From Neonectria sp. B-13 (lineage: Eukaryota; Ascomycota; Sordariomycetes; Hypocreales; Nectriaceae): a stretch of DNA of 64,000 nucleotides. Shown here piece by piece: positions 9,421-21,455 of this stretch (the first letter of the stretch is position 1; every line of letters begins with the position of its first letter). A program made the translations under genes and the position numbers. The notes below the pieces were generated by a model. That model saw only the letters and a program-made list of their open reading frames with translations, searched no databases and had not been told where the DNA came from. The stretch covers positions 372,001 to 436,000 of the forward strand of contig NOKP01000029.1 of NCBI GenBank assembly GCA_002682825.1. The letters run 5' to 3'.

Positions 9421-11884
9421 ATGGACAGACCAAAGGCGGGTCGCAGCGCCAGATGGGGCGCGGCCTGCGCTCCGTGTGCGGCAGCAAAGACACGCTGCAT
9501 TCGCACCCAGTCTTCGGGGCTACAACAATGTGATCGATGCCGAAGTTTGGAGAAAGACTGCGTGGGTCAAACTTCTGGTCCAAGGAAGAAGAGACAGGCC
9601 AAGCCCTCGTAAGTCCATGTTCATGCCCTGTTATACTCTTTGCGCATCAACACCTTGCGATAGCGTGGGGTGGGCATGAGCTCTGCCCCTAGGGAGTTCA
9701 CTGCCCGTACCACTGCCCTTATTACTACCCGATTATCTTCGTCAGGGTTCAACCGATATTCAATCGCTAAACTGCTTTAAACTCATCCACGTTGGACCCA
9801 CTGTTGACTCTGCCTGACCAGTGCCAGTTTTGACACGAGAATGGCTCTGCCGGAAGAGGGACTCAATAATGTGATTTACTCATCGAAGACGCCGGGAGGG
9901 GAAAGCTCAACTGTACATGGCAGTTCATCCAATGGTAGTCTGGATTACCTCGCAAACAACCATTCGGCATCATCGGTTAGCACCGAACCCCAAGCTCAAG
10001 TCACTCTAAGCCAGGACGAAACTGCTCTGAACACCCCAGCGCATGACTTCACCTCTAGCGCACCCACGGGTCTAACATGCACCTGCATGGCAACAGTAGA
10101 CATGGAAGATCTTGTCCCCGTGGAGTCTGACGAGACTTTGTTGTCCATCTACAGGAATCAGCTGTCTAGTCCGTTGCCTTTTGTCATCATTCCAGCTGGC
10201 ACAACGCCAAGACAACTGCAGGCAACTCGTCCATTTCTCATGAAGGTAATCAGAATGGTAGCTTCCGTCCGCCATCTTCGATTGGTGAGGGGACAAAGCC
10301 GCGCCGTTATGGAACATATCTCTAATGCCATACTCATGAGATCTGAGCGCTCGTTGGATCTCCTCCAAGGCATTCTGGTTTTCCTAGGATCCTACCACTA
10401 CCATTGCATGGCTCATGCGCAGTTCAACAATCTGATCCGCCTAGCAGTCAGCTTGGTAGAAGATATAGATTTGAGTACATGCCCCAAGTCTCAACAGAGG
10501 AGGAGTCAGCTGCCTTTGGTACGTGCCGAGGAGCCCGTGTCCAGAACGAACGAAGAGAAGAGGGCGCTACTTGGCGTCTGGTATATGAGCTCAAAGTGAG
10601 TCTCGCAACGCCTGAATTGAGCTTCATAAAGGACAAAACTAACTCGATAGCAGCGCTGGCCTTGTCGTGAAACAGTTAGCATTCACAAGATATACCAAAT
10701 ATATGGACCAATGCCTCAAAGATCTTGACGATGCTAGAGAATACAAAACAGACCAACTTGCCGTACAGTTGGTCCACATCCAGCAACTCACCGAGAAAAT
10801 CTTCCACTTCCACAGTAGTGATTCGCCGGTGGACGAACAGCTAGGTTCGCCCGAACCTTCAACGATGGCGCGTCTAGAGGCATTCCGAGTTGAGCTAGAC
10901 AGCCTCCGGAACGCACTACCCCCGAATCTTAAATCCGATTGTATGATTCCCCAAATGTTTGAAAATGTCGCCGCCGGTGCTTCGCTAACCCAGTCTGAGA
11001 GCCCAGACTTTCTATCTTGCTATCACAATAGTGCTTACCTCCGGATCTTTGAGCCTCTACTGGCAGGTTCACACCTACCAGATGCCGAATCTCAATCCTT
11101 CGCCTCGCTCTCGCTTTCAGGCGTGCCGATATCCGATGTCTTCTCACATTTCACTGCCGCACTCAAGGCCTGGCTCGAGAATTGGCTTGCCATCCCGGTC
11201 TGCTCCTACTTCTACATGCCTCAGCCCGCCTACGTCCAAGTGGTCCATGGCGCCATGATGCTCTCTCGATGGGTAAAAGTAGCCGGGCCCAGCGCGGTCA
11301 AGCTTTCCAGTGCCGGCACGGCCGTGTCGCAGAAAGAATTCACGGTTCCCTGGCAACCAACGCCTGCTCTCAGCGGCGTGCCTTCATGTCCAGATCTGAG
11401 CTTGCCGAGACCTCCAGCCTCACTATCCACCCAAGTCGTGTCCGCCCAGATACTCAACACGCTCAGGGCCAAGGTCACAGCGCAACCCAATCTTCAGGTT
11501 GATATCCTCGGCATCTTAGACACCATGGCAGCTCGTTTTGAGGCCGCAAAGAAGGAGATGGCCGCGGCGCAGGGGGTGGATTGGGAGAATGATACATGGG
11601 ACTTTGCTGCAGAACATTTGAAGATGAAGAAGGCTAGGGTCGAGAAATGGTGTGAGATGGTCGCCATGGCGGCAGGCGAGGGGAGGAGCCCGCTGACCGA
11701 TGCCCATGACAGCGTTTACGAAGGGAGCAGAGGGGCCATAAATATGTTGGCAGGGCAGAGCGTCGACGGTTTCGGATGGGTAACATCAGGCTATGATTGG
11801 GACAACATGCAGTGGGAGAGTGCTATGTTTGATGAGATCTTGCAGGACATTCATACCGGAGCTGTCTTCAAGCCCGTCGATTAG
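9421..11884 (+). CDS. Zn2Cys6 transcription factor (candidate pathway-specific regulator)
   Basis: A nuclear regulator of 729 residues. Exons are 9421-9608, 9828-10595 and 10651-11884; the total is an exact multiple of three. The cluster is C16-x2-C19-x6-C26-x10-C37-x2-C40-x6-C47, followed by a basic linker (PRKKRQAK). The long first intron (219 nt) is the least certain part; its acceptor GTGCCAG keeps the frame into FDTRMALPEEG. The body (LLGVWYMSSNSAGLVVKQ and so on) resembles Leu3/War1-like Fungal_trans regions. It is divergent from the SnoaL-like gene and upstream of an NAD(P)-binding oxidoreductase within the same inserted block, so it may be that cluster's regulator; inferred. Confidence 0.83.
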
Positions 11885-12573
11885 AACACAGGCATGCTGG
11901 TCGATTTGTGATTTGTGAGCGAACCAAACATAGAAGTTTAACGGTTAGAATTTGAGGTCTCTATCGAGCATCCGGACTTCTCAGCAACAAGGGCCCCGGG
12001 CACTCACCCGTATGTTCTGGCACCGGTTTAAGCCCTAAGATCAGCCAAAGACGACGACTACACATCTACGCACGTGGATGAAAACGAGTAATGTTGGCTC
12101 TGTGCTTAATGTGAGATGGCCCATTCCAGGGCGCTTCAGGGGTGGCCAAGTTGCTGGTCTCAGTGCTTCGGTCAACGCCTGACGCCCGGAGTTGTGCATG
12201 TGCAAGTAAAAACTACAATACACCCCTGGAAAGATTCCCCTAGCGCTACCCTCTTGGCCAGGGTGGGTGTACTGAGAAAACGGCCGATTCTAACCCTCTG
12301 CCTCCGTATAACTGCAAATATTCCAAGTACAGCCCTGAAAGTGTGTATTAGCGCATCCTTCAGGCAAGGCGGCACGGCTCTCAAGTCCAAGCCACATACG
12401 CACCTTGGCACTCGCTCGCTGAGGATTTGGCAGGAATCCGGTACCTTTCTCAGGGGTGCGCGTCCCTGTCGCGAGCTGTTTTCCGTAAATTCCACGGAGA
12501 CTTCGCAGGCCGAGTAATCCTTGGCTACAAAAAAATTACATATCAGCTATTTGTAACCTAGCTTCTGGACACA
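11885..12573. other. Intergenic, no gene seen
   Basis: About 690 bp between the Zn2Cys6 gene and the oxidoreductase. Small open frames on both strands have no recognisable features. Confidence 0.5.
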
Positions 12574-13401
12574 ATGTTACGATCCAGTACTACCCATTTC
12601 TTCAAACCGCAGCTGAACGAAACGACCATGAAGGTGCTCTTGCTTGGTGCCACCGGCAATGTCGGCAGCCGTGCACTGCCTGCCTTGATCAAGCACGGCC
12701 ACACCGTCGTAGCTTATGTTCGCTCGCCTAGTAAACTCGCGCCAGAGAAGCGAGCTGTCTTGGCCGACGTGGTCGTCGGATCGGTCACGGACAAGTCAGC
12801 GTTGAAGGATGCCATCCTCGCCCACAACTGCAATGCCGTCTTTCACGCCGCTGGCGTGGCGCAGATGTTCGGCCGCTCCAAGACCGGCGAATATAACAAA
12901 ATGTTCGCCACCGTCGTCGCAGCCATTGTGGAAGCCCGCGAGGAGCGCCGCGGGCCCGCAATCCGCGCCTGGCTGATGTCTGGTTTCCCCATGCTGGACA
13001 GCGCCATCCCGACTCATCTCATCGGTGACTACATGCCCATGTTTCCCGAGCACAGGGAAAATCTGGCCCTCATCCAGAAGCAAGAAAAGGGGAACATCGC
13101 CTGGTCGCTGTTTTGTGCCAATCAAATGAGCCCCAAGCACAACGAGATTCGAATTCCCGCACCGGACGACTGCTCGGCGGCCAATGTGATGGCCAGCGCG
13201 GACTCCCCCCCCGAGTGGCGGGACACTCTCAAGTGGGTACCGCTGATCGGGCCCTACTTGAACGTCTTCGGTCTAGCGGGTGGTTACGCCACTTCTTTGG
13301 AGGATCCCTTGGACTTCATTGCTACCGACTTCGAGAAAGGATTGCAGAGCGAATTCGTCGGGAAGAGAGTGGGATTAAAGATGAAAAAGGCGGCTCCTTG
13401 A
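12574..13401 (+). CDS. NAD(P)-binding Rossmann-fold (NmrA-like / atypical SDR) protein
   Basis: A single-exon atypical short-chain dehydrogenase or NmrA-like protein. The dinucleotide motif G-x-x-G-x-x-G is in KVLLLGATGNVGSRALP at the very start of the fold, followed by a second-strand VRSP and the alternating fold (VVGSVTDKSAL, AVFHAAG). The outermost ATG (12574) gives 275 residues. An internal ATG at 12628 (257 residues, MKVLLLG) sits directly before the first strand and may be the true start. Likely an oxidoreductase or a redox sensor; the substrate is unknown. It is the last complete gene in the 6.4-kb insert, next to the Zn2Cys6 regulator and SnoaL-like gene. Confidence 0.82.
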   Translation: MLRSSTTHFFKPQLNETTMKVLLLGATGNVGSRALPALIKHGHTVVAYVRSPSKLAPEKRAVLADVVVGSVTDKSALKDAILAHNCNAVFHAAGVAQMFGRSKTGEYNKMFATVVAAIVEAREERRGPAIRAWLMSGFPMLDSAIPTHLIGDYMPMFPEHRENLALIQKQEKGNIAWSLFCANQMSPKHNEIRIPAPDDCSAANVMASADSPPEWRDTLKWVPLIGPYLNVFGLAGGYATSLEDPLDFIATDFEKGLQSEFVGKRVGLKMKKAAP

Positions 13402-13871
13402 GTGTGCGTCTGGAAATCTACATTACCTGTTGTCTTTTCTTATGAACTTTAGGAACGATGTAATTGGATCCGCCGCCGTCCTAGATCATACCGCCCGTGT
13501 CACAATACAACGCACTCCTAGGCATCACTAGAAGCACGGCTTAGGCATCTGTCACGGATTGACTGGTTGGGGTCGATATTTTAGGTCATGTCAAAGATGA
13601 GGTTCAATTTGAGAGGTGAGGTATCACATAATAATAAGGGACGCTACCATTGGTCAAATTAGCGAAGGGGCTATATAGATGTAAAAACTCTACAAGTGCC
13701 AGGGGCACACAAGCACACAAACAATCAAGCTTACTTTACCCTTACTTTTGGTCAATACACGCAATCTGTGACAAGAGGGGAGACCAGCTAGCTACTCACA
13801 CCTAACACATGCCCGCGGGGAGAAGGATACAGGGACCGGCCGCGAACTGATGCCTCCATCCCATTATGGGG
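13402..13871. other. Right end of the insert, no gene seen
   Basis: About 470 bp from the oxidoreductase stop to the MFS junction. I looked here for the missing C-terminus of the FSH hydrolase on the minus strand and found no convincing match. Confidence 0.45.
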
Positions 13872-14388
13872 CGCCAACCTCCTCAACGCAGTTAGTAGCG
13901 TTCTCGTCATCATCCTTTCGTACCTTATCTCGGTTGGCTCCGACAGGACTGGTCTACGTGGGCCTTGGTGCATTGGCGCATTCATCTGGTCCATCGCCTT
14001 TGCAGGTGCGCTGTTCGGCCTGCCACTGGGAACCGACAAGTGGGCGCGGTACGCAGTCTTTATACTCCTTAGTGGAGGAAACGCTCTGTCCCAGGGTCTC
14101 AATGATGCGTGGCTCAGCATCAACGCAACGAAATTCAGCAATCGGAGTATTGGTCTTGCCATGGTAGTGATTGGAAGCAACTTGGGAGCCATCGCGGGTC
14201 AGCAGCTATTCCGAGCCTCGGATGCACCACGGTATACGAGGGCATTCTTGGCTATCTTGTTACTGTATTCTGCATCGATTCCGGTCACTTTGCTTATTAT
14301 GTGGGCATACTGGCGGGCGAATAAGAAGTTCAAGGGAGATGCTGTTATGGATAATAGTGGCAGGATCAGGAAGCGGTTTGATCTTTAG
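13872..14388 (+). pseudogene. MFS transporter (Dal5 type), 3' fragment
   Basis: C-terminal third of the transporter whose 5' part is at 6374-7436. It reads NLLNAVSSVLVIILSYL, SDRTGLRGPWC, LSQGLNDAWLSINA and IGLAMVVIGSNLGAIAGQ, with about five membrane helices and a stop at 14386-14388. There is no start codon or promoter of its own. Joining to the 5' fragment gives KINANLLNAV in frame. The fragment remains open without stops or frameshifts, so the interruption may be recent. Confidence 0.87.
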
Positions 14389-14599
14389 ATAATTATATCA
14401 GTCCGCCGAGAGGCGCTGTCTAACCTCAACATAGAAGTGCACTTTGCCTCCAACAAGACCACCCAGTTAAACTACCCCTTTTAATTAGTCATCCTGCATG
14501 CCTCCTCAGTGGCTGGCTCAACGTCATGTGAGATGAACAGCTTACCCCTCATCAATGCCACTGATCTATCAACATTGATCTTCTCAATCAGTAAACACC

Positions 14600-17500
14600 A
14601 TGGCTACCGGCCTCGAAGCGCTTGGCGCCGCTAGCGCCGTTCTTCAAGTCATCTCGTTTGCAGGCGACGTTATAAGCGTCTGTAAGAAAGTCTACGACGG
14701 AAAGCCCACAGCCAACGATCATCTTGAAGAACATGCTAAGCGAATGTCTGACGCTGTTGGCCGGGTCCAAAGTCGTTGCCAGGCAATGGCCCAGGTCCAG
14801 CCATCCGAATATGACAAGAAGCTCGACGACATTGCTGGGGATTGCAGAACTGCCGCTAAAGAGCTGGAAACCGAAGTTCGGTTCGTTACGGGCATGCACG
14901 GAAAGGGCAATCTTCTCAAGGCAGTTAATGCTATGCTCAGAGCCTCCAGCCATCGCAAGAAAATCGAACGCCTGGAACTTTCACTGTTTAGGTATAGACA
15001 GCTGATGGAAACAGAGATGATGTCGCATCTGTGGTTAGTGCTTCGTTCCATAGTGAGTAATCATTAGCTGATAAAATCCCACAGTTCACGCAGCGATGCA
15101 ATTGAGCTACAGCAAAAACAAGAATTCAACGGCCTTGCGATAGATGTGAAAAGCCTTGTCCTACAGATTGCCCAAGGCCACACTAAGCTGGAAGACCTCG
15201 TCAAAGCAGAACTCGACGTGACCCGCCAAGTCATCGTCCAGGAAACCACCAAGACTCGGGGAGCCATCAACACACACATTACGACCAAAGTCCAGGCACT
15301 AAGCACCAACGCAGCAACCAATGCTCAACGCAAAAGCTTCCTCCAAAGTCTCAAATTTCCAGAGATTAATCAGCGCTACAACGACCTGATGAACTCGAGG
15401 GACGCTAGCTTCAAGCGAGTGTTCGCGTCCTACAAAGGGATTACGAGCGAAGACGGTGAATCCAAGAGAATCCAAGAAAGTAACAAGGACTCCAGTACAG
15501 ACAAGCGTGGAACAAAAGAGATTGATCGAGCCTGGGCTGAATTCGTTCAGTGGCTACAGTCAAGTGACTCATTATTCACTATTCAGGGAAAACCGGGCTC
15601 GGGAAAAAGCACCTTGGTGAAGTTCATCATTGACAACAAAAACACGAAACAGCTGCTTTCCCGCTGGAATCCAGAGGTCAGAATTGTATCACACTTCTTC
15701 TGGAAGATTGGGTCTTCGCCCCAGAATAGCATCAAAGGCCTCCTGTGCTCCTTAGTCTACCGAAGCCTAGATGGGGACCAGGAAATGGTGGAACACATAC
15801 TGGATCGCTTTCGTCATCTGTCGTCAAATACCTACTACTATGACTGGTCGACCGAAGACTTGAAAACTGTCCTCTACTCCATTCTGGAGAAGGACAACCG
15901 ACATCAGTGCATCTTCATCGACGGCCTTGATGAGATTTGCAACAAGGATGGTCTCTTCGGACTCACACAGTTGATCGAAGAAATCCTCAAATTCCCGAAC
16001 ATCAAGATGTGCGTTGCTAGCCGACCGGAGACACTTGTCATGAGCTGGCTCAAGAAAAAGAGCGCACTCGGAATCTTGCTCGAAGACCTCACAAGACCCG
16101 ACATGCACACCTTTGTGCATAAACAGCTCAACCCCTTCCTTTCAAACAATACGATATCCACAAAGACCCACAAAAGCCTGATGGAAAAGCTTGTTTGGAA
16201 AGCTCAAGGCGTCTTCCTGTGGCTTCATCTGGCTACTCAAAGTGTCACGACTGGAATACAAAACGAGGACTCCGAAGAGATGCTTCTTGCTCGGCTTTCG
16301 GAGCTCCCCGGCGAGCTAAAGCAGCTGTATGCCGACATGTGGCAAAGGCTAAACGAGAACAACTCCATTTACCGAGACACGGCGGCAAGGTACTTCCGCT
16401 ATGTGCTCCAAGGCAGAGGTCTAGTTTTGATGTTCCCTAAAGACGGCTATCCCTCCGGATACCCGGAAATTCAGCAGCCCGTGCTATTCCAAATAGCATA
16501 CGCAGAACGTGTCGACATCCAGGACATTCTTCTGACGGGCACAGACGCAATAGACCTCACGGAAGCGCAAAGATTGGGCGAGAAAACCAAGCTGGCCATT
16601 CAAAACCGATGTGCCGGGCTTTTGCAGATTAGATCGCCGACAATGCACGTAACAATGATAGAAGTCCTCGGAGGGGCTAATAACCTTGACCTTCCGAAGG
16701 GCACTGAAGACGTTGATGGCGCGCTGCTTAGCCGTGTGGATTTCATTCACCGCACGGCCCATGATTTCTTGACGGACACGGAAATTGGCCAGGATATCCT
16801 GAAGTGCGGCATGTTATCTGACGATGAGGTGCAAATTCGGCTGCTGAAGGGCTTACTTTGTCTCCTTCGATTCCTACACTCTGAGTATGGAATGATGTGG
16901 CGTTCAGAAACAATATTATGCGAGGCTGTCAGGTTATCCAAAGTCCAAGGCAAGGAAGCGCTGCAAGAGGCGATGAACACGCTCCACGTCGTGGAGAACC
17001 TGTATAATAACAAAGTTATCAGAGATACCCGACCATCGTGGCAGCCACAAGCTCCCTTCCTGAGTCACTTGACAAATCACACCCAACTCGATGACTTCGT
17101 CCTACTAAGTCTTGCGCAAGAGGACTCAACGGTTCTGGCTACTGACGTGCTGCGCGAGGTGTGGGACCCAGACGACTATCTGGACGGCCGCAGAGACAGT
17201 GGACCGTCGGCAAGACTCGTCAAGGCGTTGATCTCGATGGGTGCTGATCCACATGCAATGGGCACGAACAGAAAACAACGAATGGGCGCCATGGATCCCT
17301 TCGTGCGACAGGGCACAGCCTTCATCAACCTCTTGAATTTTGGTATAAACTCGATCATCGAAGGTGGGCATTTTGGTAGTGACACTGCGCGCGAGATGTT
17401 CAAGGCAGCGGTGAGCATGGCCATGCTTTGTCCAAACTTGAGCGCCACGACGCTAGCAATCGGACATATAAAGGGAAATGGCAAAATGTTGCTGAAGAAA

Positions 17501-18073
17501 GCGACGTGGCTGGCCATTCCGAGGATGTTTGTAGATGTCGAACCTCCCTGGCTCTTGTACGAGGTCGACTTCAAGTTTCTACTCTTACGCCTACTTTCGG
17601 GGCTTGCCGTTGACATTGACGAGGACACTCTCGGTGGCTCTCAAGTTGACGAACTGTTGCCGAGACTCCAGAACCCCTCGGCTAAGATACGGCTCATTAT
17701 TACCTACGACGAAGAATCGAAGGCCCTGATATGCCATCGCGCTTTGTCTTGGTTTTCAGCCCCCGAGATCACGGAACGTCTCTTGGCGAGCGGCGCAGAT
17801 TCAAGAAAGGCATCCGAGCAGATCCGAGCATCAGGTAAGGATACGTCTGCCTACGAGTATGCCATGCATCTCACGAGAGACTCAAGTATGGAAAGAGTCG
17901 ATCTCGAGTCCGCAGTTCTTTCTTTGGCTGACGAGAGGCTCGGTTTCTGTACGCTTTTGGAGGCTGGCATTATCCCCACACTTTCGTTTGTGGAACTTTT
18001 GGAGAAAAATCTGCCACGTTATGCCTTGACGATAAAACAGCTTAAAGCTGCAGTGTCTCAGAACTATAGATAG
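14600..18073 (+). CDS. STAND-type NACHT NTPase (NLR-like receptor)
   Basis: A 1140-residue fungal NLR-like protein from two exons, 14600-15033 and 15085-18073 (51-nt intron GTTAGT...CACAG, phase-consistent). The N-terminus MATGLEALGAASAVLQVISF resembles the SesA/HeLo-like N-terminal domains of fungal STAND proteins, helical to about residue 150. The NACHT domain has Walker A GKPGSGKST at about 313-321 and Walker B CIFIDGLDEI near 420, then ASRPE (sensor 1) and LTRPDMHTFV. The element FIHRTAHDFL typical of fungal NACHT proteins follows. The C-terminal third has only weak ankyrin-like segments (LISMGADP, LLASGADS), so its ligand-sensing part is uncharacterised. Such proteins act in heterokaryon incompatibility or immune-like cell-death responses. 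No executor partner is seen next to it. Confidence 0.85.
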
Positions 18074-19403
18074 ATCTCAAACCAGAGGTGTGGATTTCTC
18101 CTGGTGAATGGGGTCGAGAGGAAACAAGAAGGGAAATAACTGATGGGATGAGCTGGGGAGAGACGAAATGTTTCGATGGGTCAAGTGTGTTCAAGAACAA
18201 ATCGCGATAGACGCAACGGCTACGGGAATGTGGCTGGTCGCACGTAAATGTGGTGTCATATGTAACAGTTATCCTGTCCTACTAAGCCTTTGGCCTCCAA
18301 ATCAATGGGGAGAACTACAGAAAGTAGAGTGGCTGTTGCACAAACAAGGCATTTGAGCGATAAGTCTGCACGGCAATGAAAATCCAGCATCACATGGCTG
18401 CCTGACTATCCGGATGAAAACATGCAGTTCGGGCAGAGAGAAACCCACTCATTTGGTTGAGCGAGGCTCATGATGTCATATTAAACGCCTTATAAAGCCA
18501 TGGTTTTCAGCTGCTATGTTTTAGGTGCCTTGTTCTAATTATGAGCCGGTCATGTCGTGGTCTCGAACATCAAATGAGAAAATCAGGCTCTGCACCCACC
18601 TATCAGCTTAATTTTGTTGCACTTTGCCGTCAGCCCCAGCGTCTAATACGAGACCGTACAGGCGCCACATGGTTTCTTCGTTCAGCTTCAAGCACTTATG
18701 CAGATCTTACTGTTGGCCGAGAGACTTCTTGTGTGGGGGTTCAAGCCGCCTGGAGCGAGATGAGAGGAAGGCTCGCCAGCGTAGCTCGACGAAACTAACA
18801 TCCCTTACAATGGACCTCTATAGTTTTCGGTGAAGCATAATCTAGAGGAGTTTAGGTCTCGACTCCAAAACTGTAACCTCTCTCTAACAATCTACTAAAA
18901 GTGCGCGATGTCGTTCTAGTGATGCAAAGGTACACACATTGACTACTCAGTTCTCTCAGTTGAAAATGCCCCCCAGGGTCCAATTCATTCACCATCACTA
19001 GTGGGAAGCATGTACCAATCCACTGCATAGCCCCCAACTGCCATGCATATACAAACAAAATGCGCAAACGCAAACAGCCCATAAGCGAACTGAGACATTT
19101 GAGTGAAGACTGCACAGCAACCTAGCCCGCTTGTACAACGAGTGGTGAGATCGCTGCGGTCACTGTGCAGTCAGCGTCTGAAGTTCTTGTACCTTATTGG
19201 CTAGGTTCCGGCTTTGATGGCAACCACCAGGAAAGCTGAAACGTGAGTGTACTGGTTCTTGATCGAGCGCGTTGCATACGAGGCTGTCTATACAAAAAAG
19301 GTCCCCGCTTTCTAATCGATCCTTCTATTTAAAGCTACGAGGCCCACTTTGTAAGACTCGGCTGTAGTTTTCAATCTTAGTGAGTGTTGGTCGACATGTA
19401 ACA
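18074..19403. other. Intergenic, no gene seen
   Basis: A 1.3-kb stretch with only short frames lacking any motif. The last part must hold the promoter of the membrane-protein gene at 19404. Confidence 0.5.
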
Positions 19404-20247
19404 ATGAGCACAGTCCTTCCTCGTCTCGAGCTTTCCATTATTTCTTCAGAATTTACGAGCATGAGCACACCAGTACCCGACTCTACTTACTCAGAACTAT
19501 CGACTATCACGCCGCTTGCAGAGCTCTCTGGCTTGAATCATAGCGGGCGGCCCGATGTTTGCGGATACGTAAATGGGAGATCCGGTACGTTTCCCAAAGA
19601 ACTGTATTTTTCATGTCTTTCATGTCATATTATTCTGATTCCTGTAGACATTGTTTGGACATGCCCGGATGCGGGGACATGTCTATATGACAAGCCCAAG
19701 GCGGCTGCTGGCTGCTGCTGGAGCGAACCGTGTATAATCACTTCCGTGTGCCACGACTACTCAAAGTGTGATGAAGGAAATCTTGGTATTGGAACCAGCT
19801 GCTGGTTAGTACCAATTCATTCGAACCATGGTATTGATGGCAATCCTGACGGCGTTTAGTGAAAATCCAGACATTCCATATTGTCAGACGTGGTCCTACT
19901 CAGATATTTCTGCCTCTTTGGTGTGGTGCACTGACAAAACACCTACTACAGAAGTGGTGATGTTTAATCAACCTCTTAGCACAGGGATTTACCCTGGTAC
20001 CTTATCTGAAAGCACCTTTACCACCACTACAGTGAGCAGTGATCCGACTACGAAAGTCACTGCGACCGCGACAGAGACACAAGCAAGTTTTGGAGGAGGT
20101 TTATCAATCTCAGATAAGATTGCCCTTGGGGTTGGTATTGGTGTTGGGTTGCCCGCAACTCTCGCGGCGCTGGCTTCATGTGCATGCAGGTTGCTGAAAA
20201 GCAGAAGCAGGAGTGAAGCATACCAGTTGAGTAATAGCTCGAGCTAA
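19404..20247 (+). CDS. Cys-rich single-pass membrane protein
   Basis: A 241-residue protein from three exons, 19404-19584, 19648-19804 and 19860-20247; phases fit and the total is a multiple of three. The ectodomain has a cysteine pattern common in fungal surface proteins: CGYVNG, then TCPDAGTCLYD, GCCW, CIITSVCHDYSKCDEG and TSCC. A Ser/Thr-rich stalk (about residues 155-190) leads to one membrane helix (ISDKIALGVGIGVGLPATL, about 195-220) and a short basic tail. The layout resembles wall-stress-sensor-like or Mid2-like proteins. No clear signal peptide is present at the chosen start, so an upstream exon cannot be excluded. Function unknown. Confidence 0.72.
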
Positions 20248-20467
20248 AAGGTTATGGTCAAATTGAGCGATTGAAATGGGTTCTCATGGGATACATGTAA
20301 TAAATTGTTTCTATCGGGATGCAGAACAGGGTTCACAGTGGCGTTTTAAGGAGCTATCAAATGCTGAGATGGCCTAGGCTATACCTTCTTGCCTCAGCAT
20401 AATGTTATGGGGCTCTACAAGATTATACGATAAGAACCCAGAACCGAGCTATGAGCGTCCCTTTATT

Positions 20468-21455
20468 TCAAGATTTCTTGGTCGTCTCTTCCACGGCCTC
20501 TAGTACCTCAACCCCTTCAACAAAGCCATTTTGCCGGGCAAGATCAAGAGCTAATCTTCCATATCCGTCCTTTATACTCCAGTCGGCTCCTCGGTCAAGC
20601 AGGAACTTGACATTCTCAATCCGCTTACCCCACACGGCATTATGCAACGCCGTGCCATGACCCGTCATTATCCAAGACTCATGATCATCTTCTCTCCATT
20701 CATACCCAAGCTGGTTTATAAGCGCTCCCGCCTCGTCCAACAGGTAAGCCATGGCCTCAATCCGCCCGCGAAAGCGACTCCGAGCCGCTGCTTGTAGCGC
20801 ATTGGCTTTTGCAAAATCGACGCCGTATTCTTTGAGAAGTTTGAGAACATTGACTGAAGCGACATATCCAGCTTTGCTTGGAATGTCGTTGTTTCCGCCA
20901 ACAGAAACCATGTAGGGATCAGCGCCCTGTTTCAGTAACCAGCGAACATGGTCTTCGCTCCCAATACGTTCCCTACGTAGATAGGGTCAGTGAGGGTGTC
21001 TAGAGTACACAATAAGACCTAAAGTGGGCGCACGAGATGGCAGAGCAAGTATTTCCTCCTGAAATCGGGGAATTGATGTCCCAACCATGCTCCATATATA
21101 GCTTGAGCACCTCTGAGCGCATCTGGCCAATGGCGCTTCGAACGGCATATGTATCAATCTTCCAGCCATTATCCAGCAGGTATCGGACCACGTTGATGTG
21201 CCCGCTTTTGGCTGCGGCATCCAGAATAAGATGGAATTCATAGGGATGATAGGTTTTGCCAGAGCGTTGAGATATGTCGCCTGTCAAGCTGTCCCGTCGC
21301 GCAAGTCCTACCTGGAGGCGTGGCAAGTCTCCCTCTTTAGCTGCGGCCTGTAGCTCATCCAGCATTTCCTTACGAGTGGCAGGGTCAATTCCGTCGTCTG
21401 GTAGCTTCGGTATAAGGCGCGATGCAGGTACAAGGGTAACTGACGATTGGTCCAT
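20468..21455 (-). CDS. Ankyrin-repeat protein
   Basis: A 313-residue protein from two exons, 21019-21455 and 20468-20972 (46-nt intron GTCTTA...CTACGTAG). The join reads AHFRERIGSEDHVRWLLKQGADP. Several ankyrin repeats are visible: FHLILDAAAKSGHINVVRYLL, a degenerate unit around VLKLYMEHGWDIN, then DHVRWLLKQGADP, VLKLLKEYGVDF, and TALHNAVWGKRIENVKFLLDRGAD with DLARQNG. No other domain is seen. Presumably a protein-interaction scaffold. It converges on the membrane-protein gene (220 bp between stops) and lies near a NACHT receptor. Confidence 0.83.

Larger units (their letters stand above)
7437..13871. other. 6.4-kb inserted DNA block interrupting the MFS gene
   Basis: A block carrying a 3'-truncated FSH hydrolase, a SnoaL-like gene, a Zn2Cys6 regulator and an NAD(P)-binding protein, placed precisely between codons of the MFS gene. 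The trinucleotide CGC is present at both junctions (7434-7436 and 13872-13874), either a 3-bp target duplication or microhomology. The block's ends show no terminal inverted repeats and no transposase is inside, so it looks like a captured genomic fragment rather than an autonomous transposon. Confidence 0.75.

Noticed and set aside
7437..13871. Autonomous transposon or Starship explanation for the MFS insertion
   Set aside because: No terminal inverted repeats, no transposase and no tyrosine recombinase in the insert.
13788..14192. 134-codon minus-strand frame
   Set aside because: It lies antisense to the clear C-terminal MFS fragment; also checked as a possible FSH C-terminus and not convincing.
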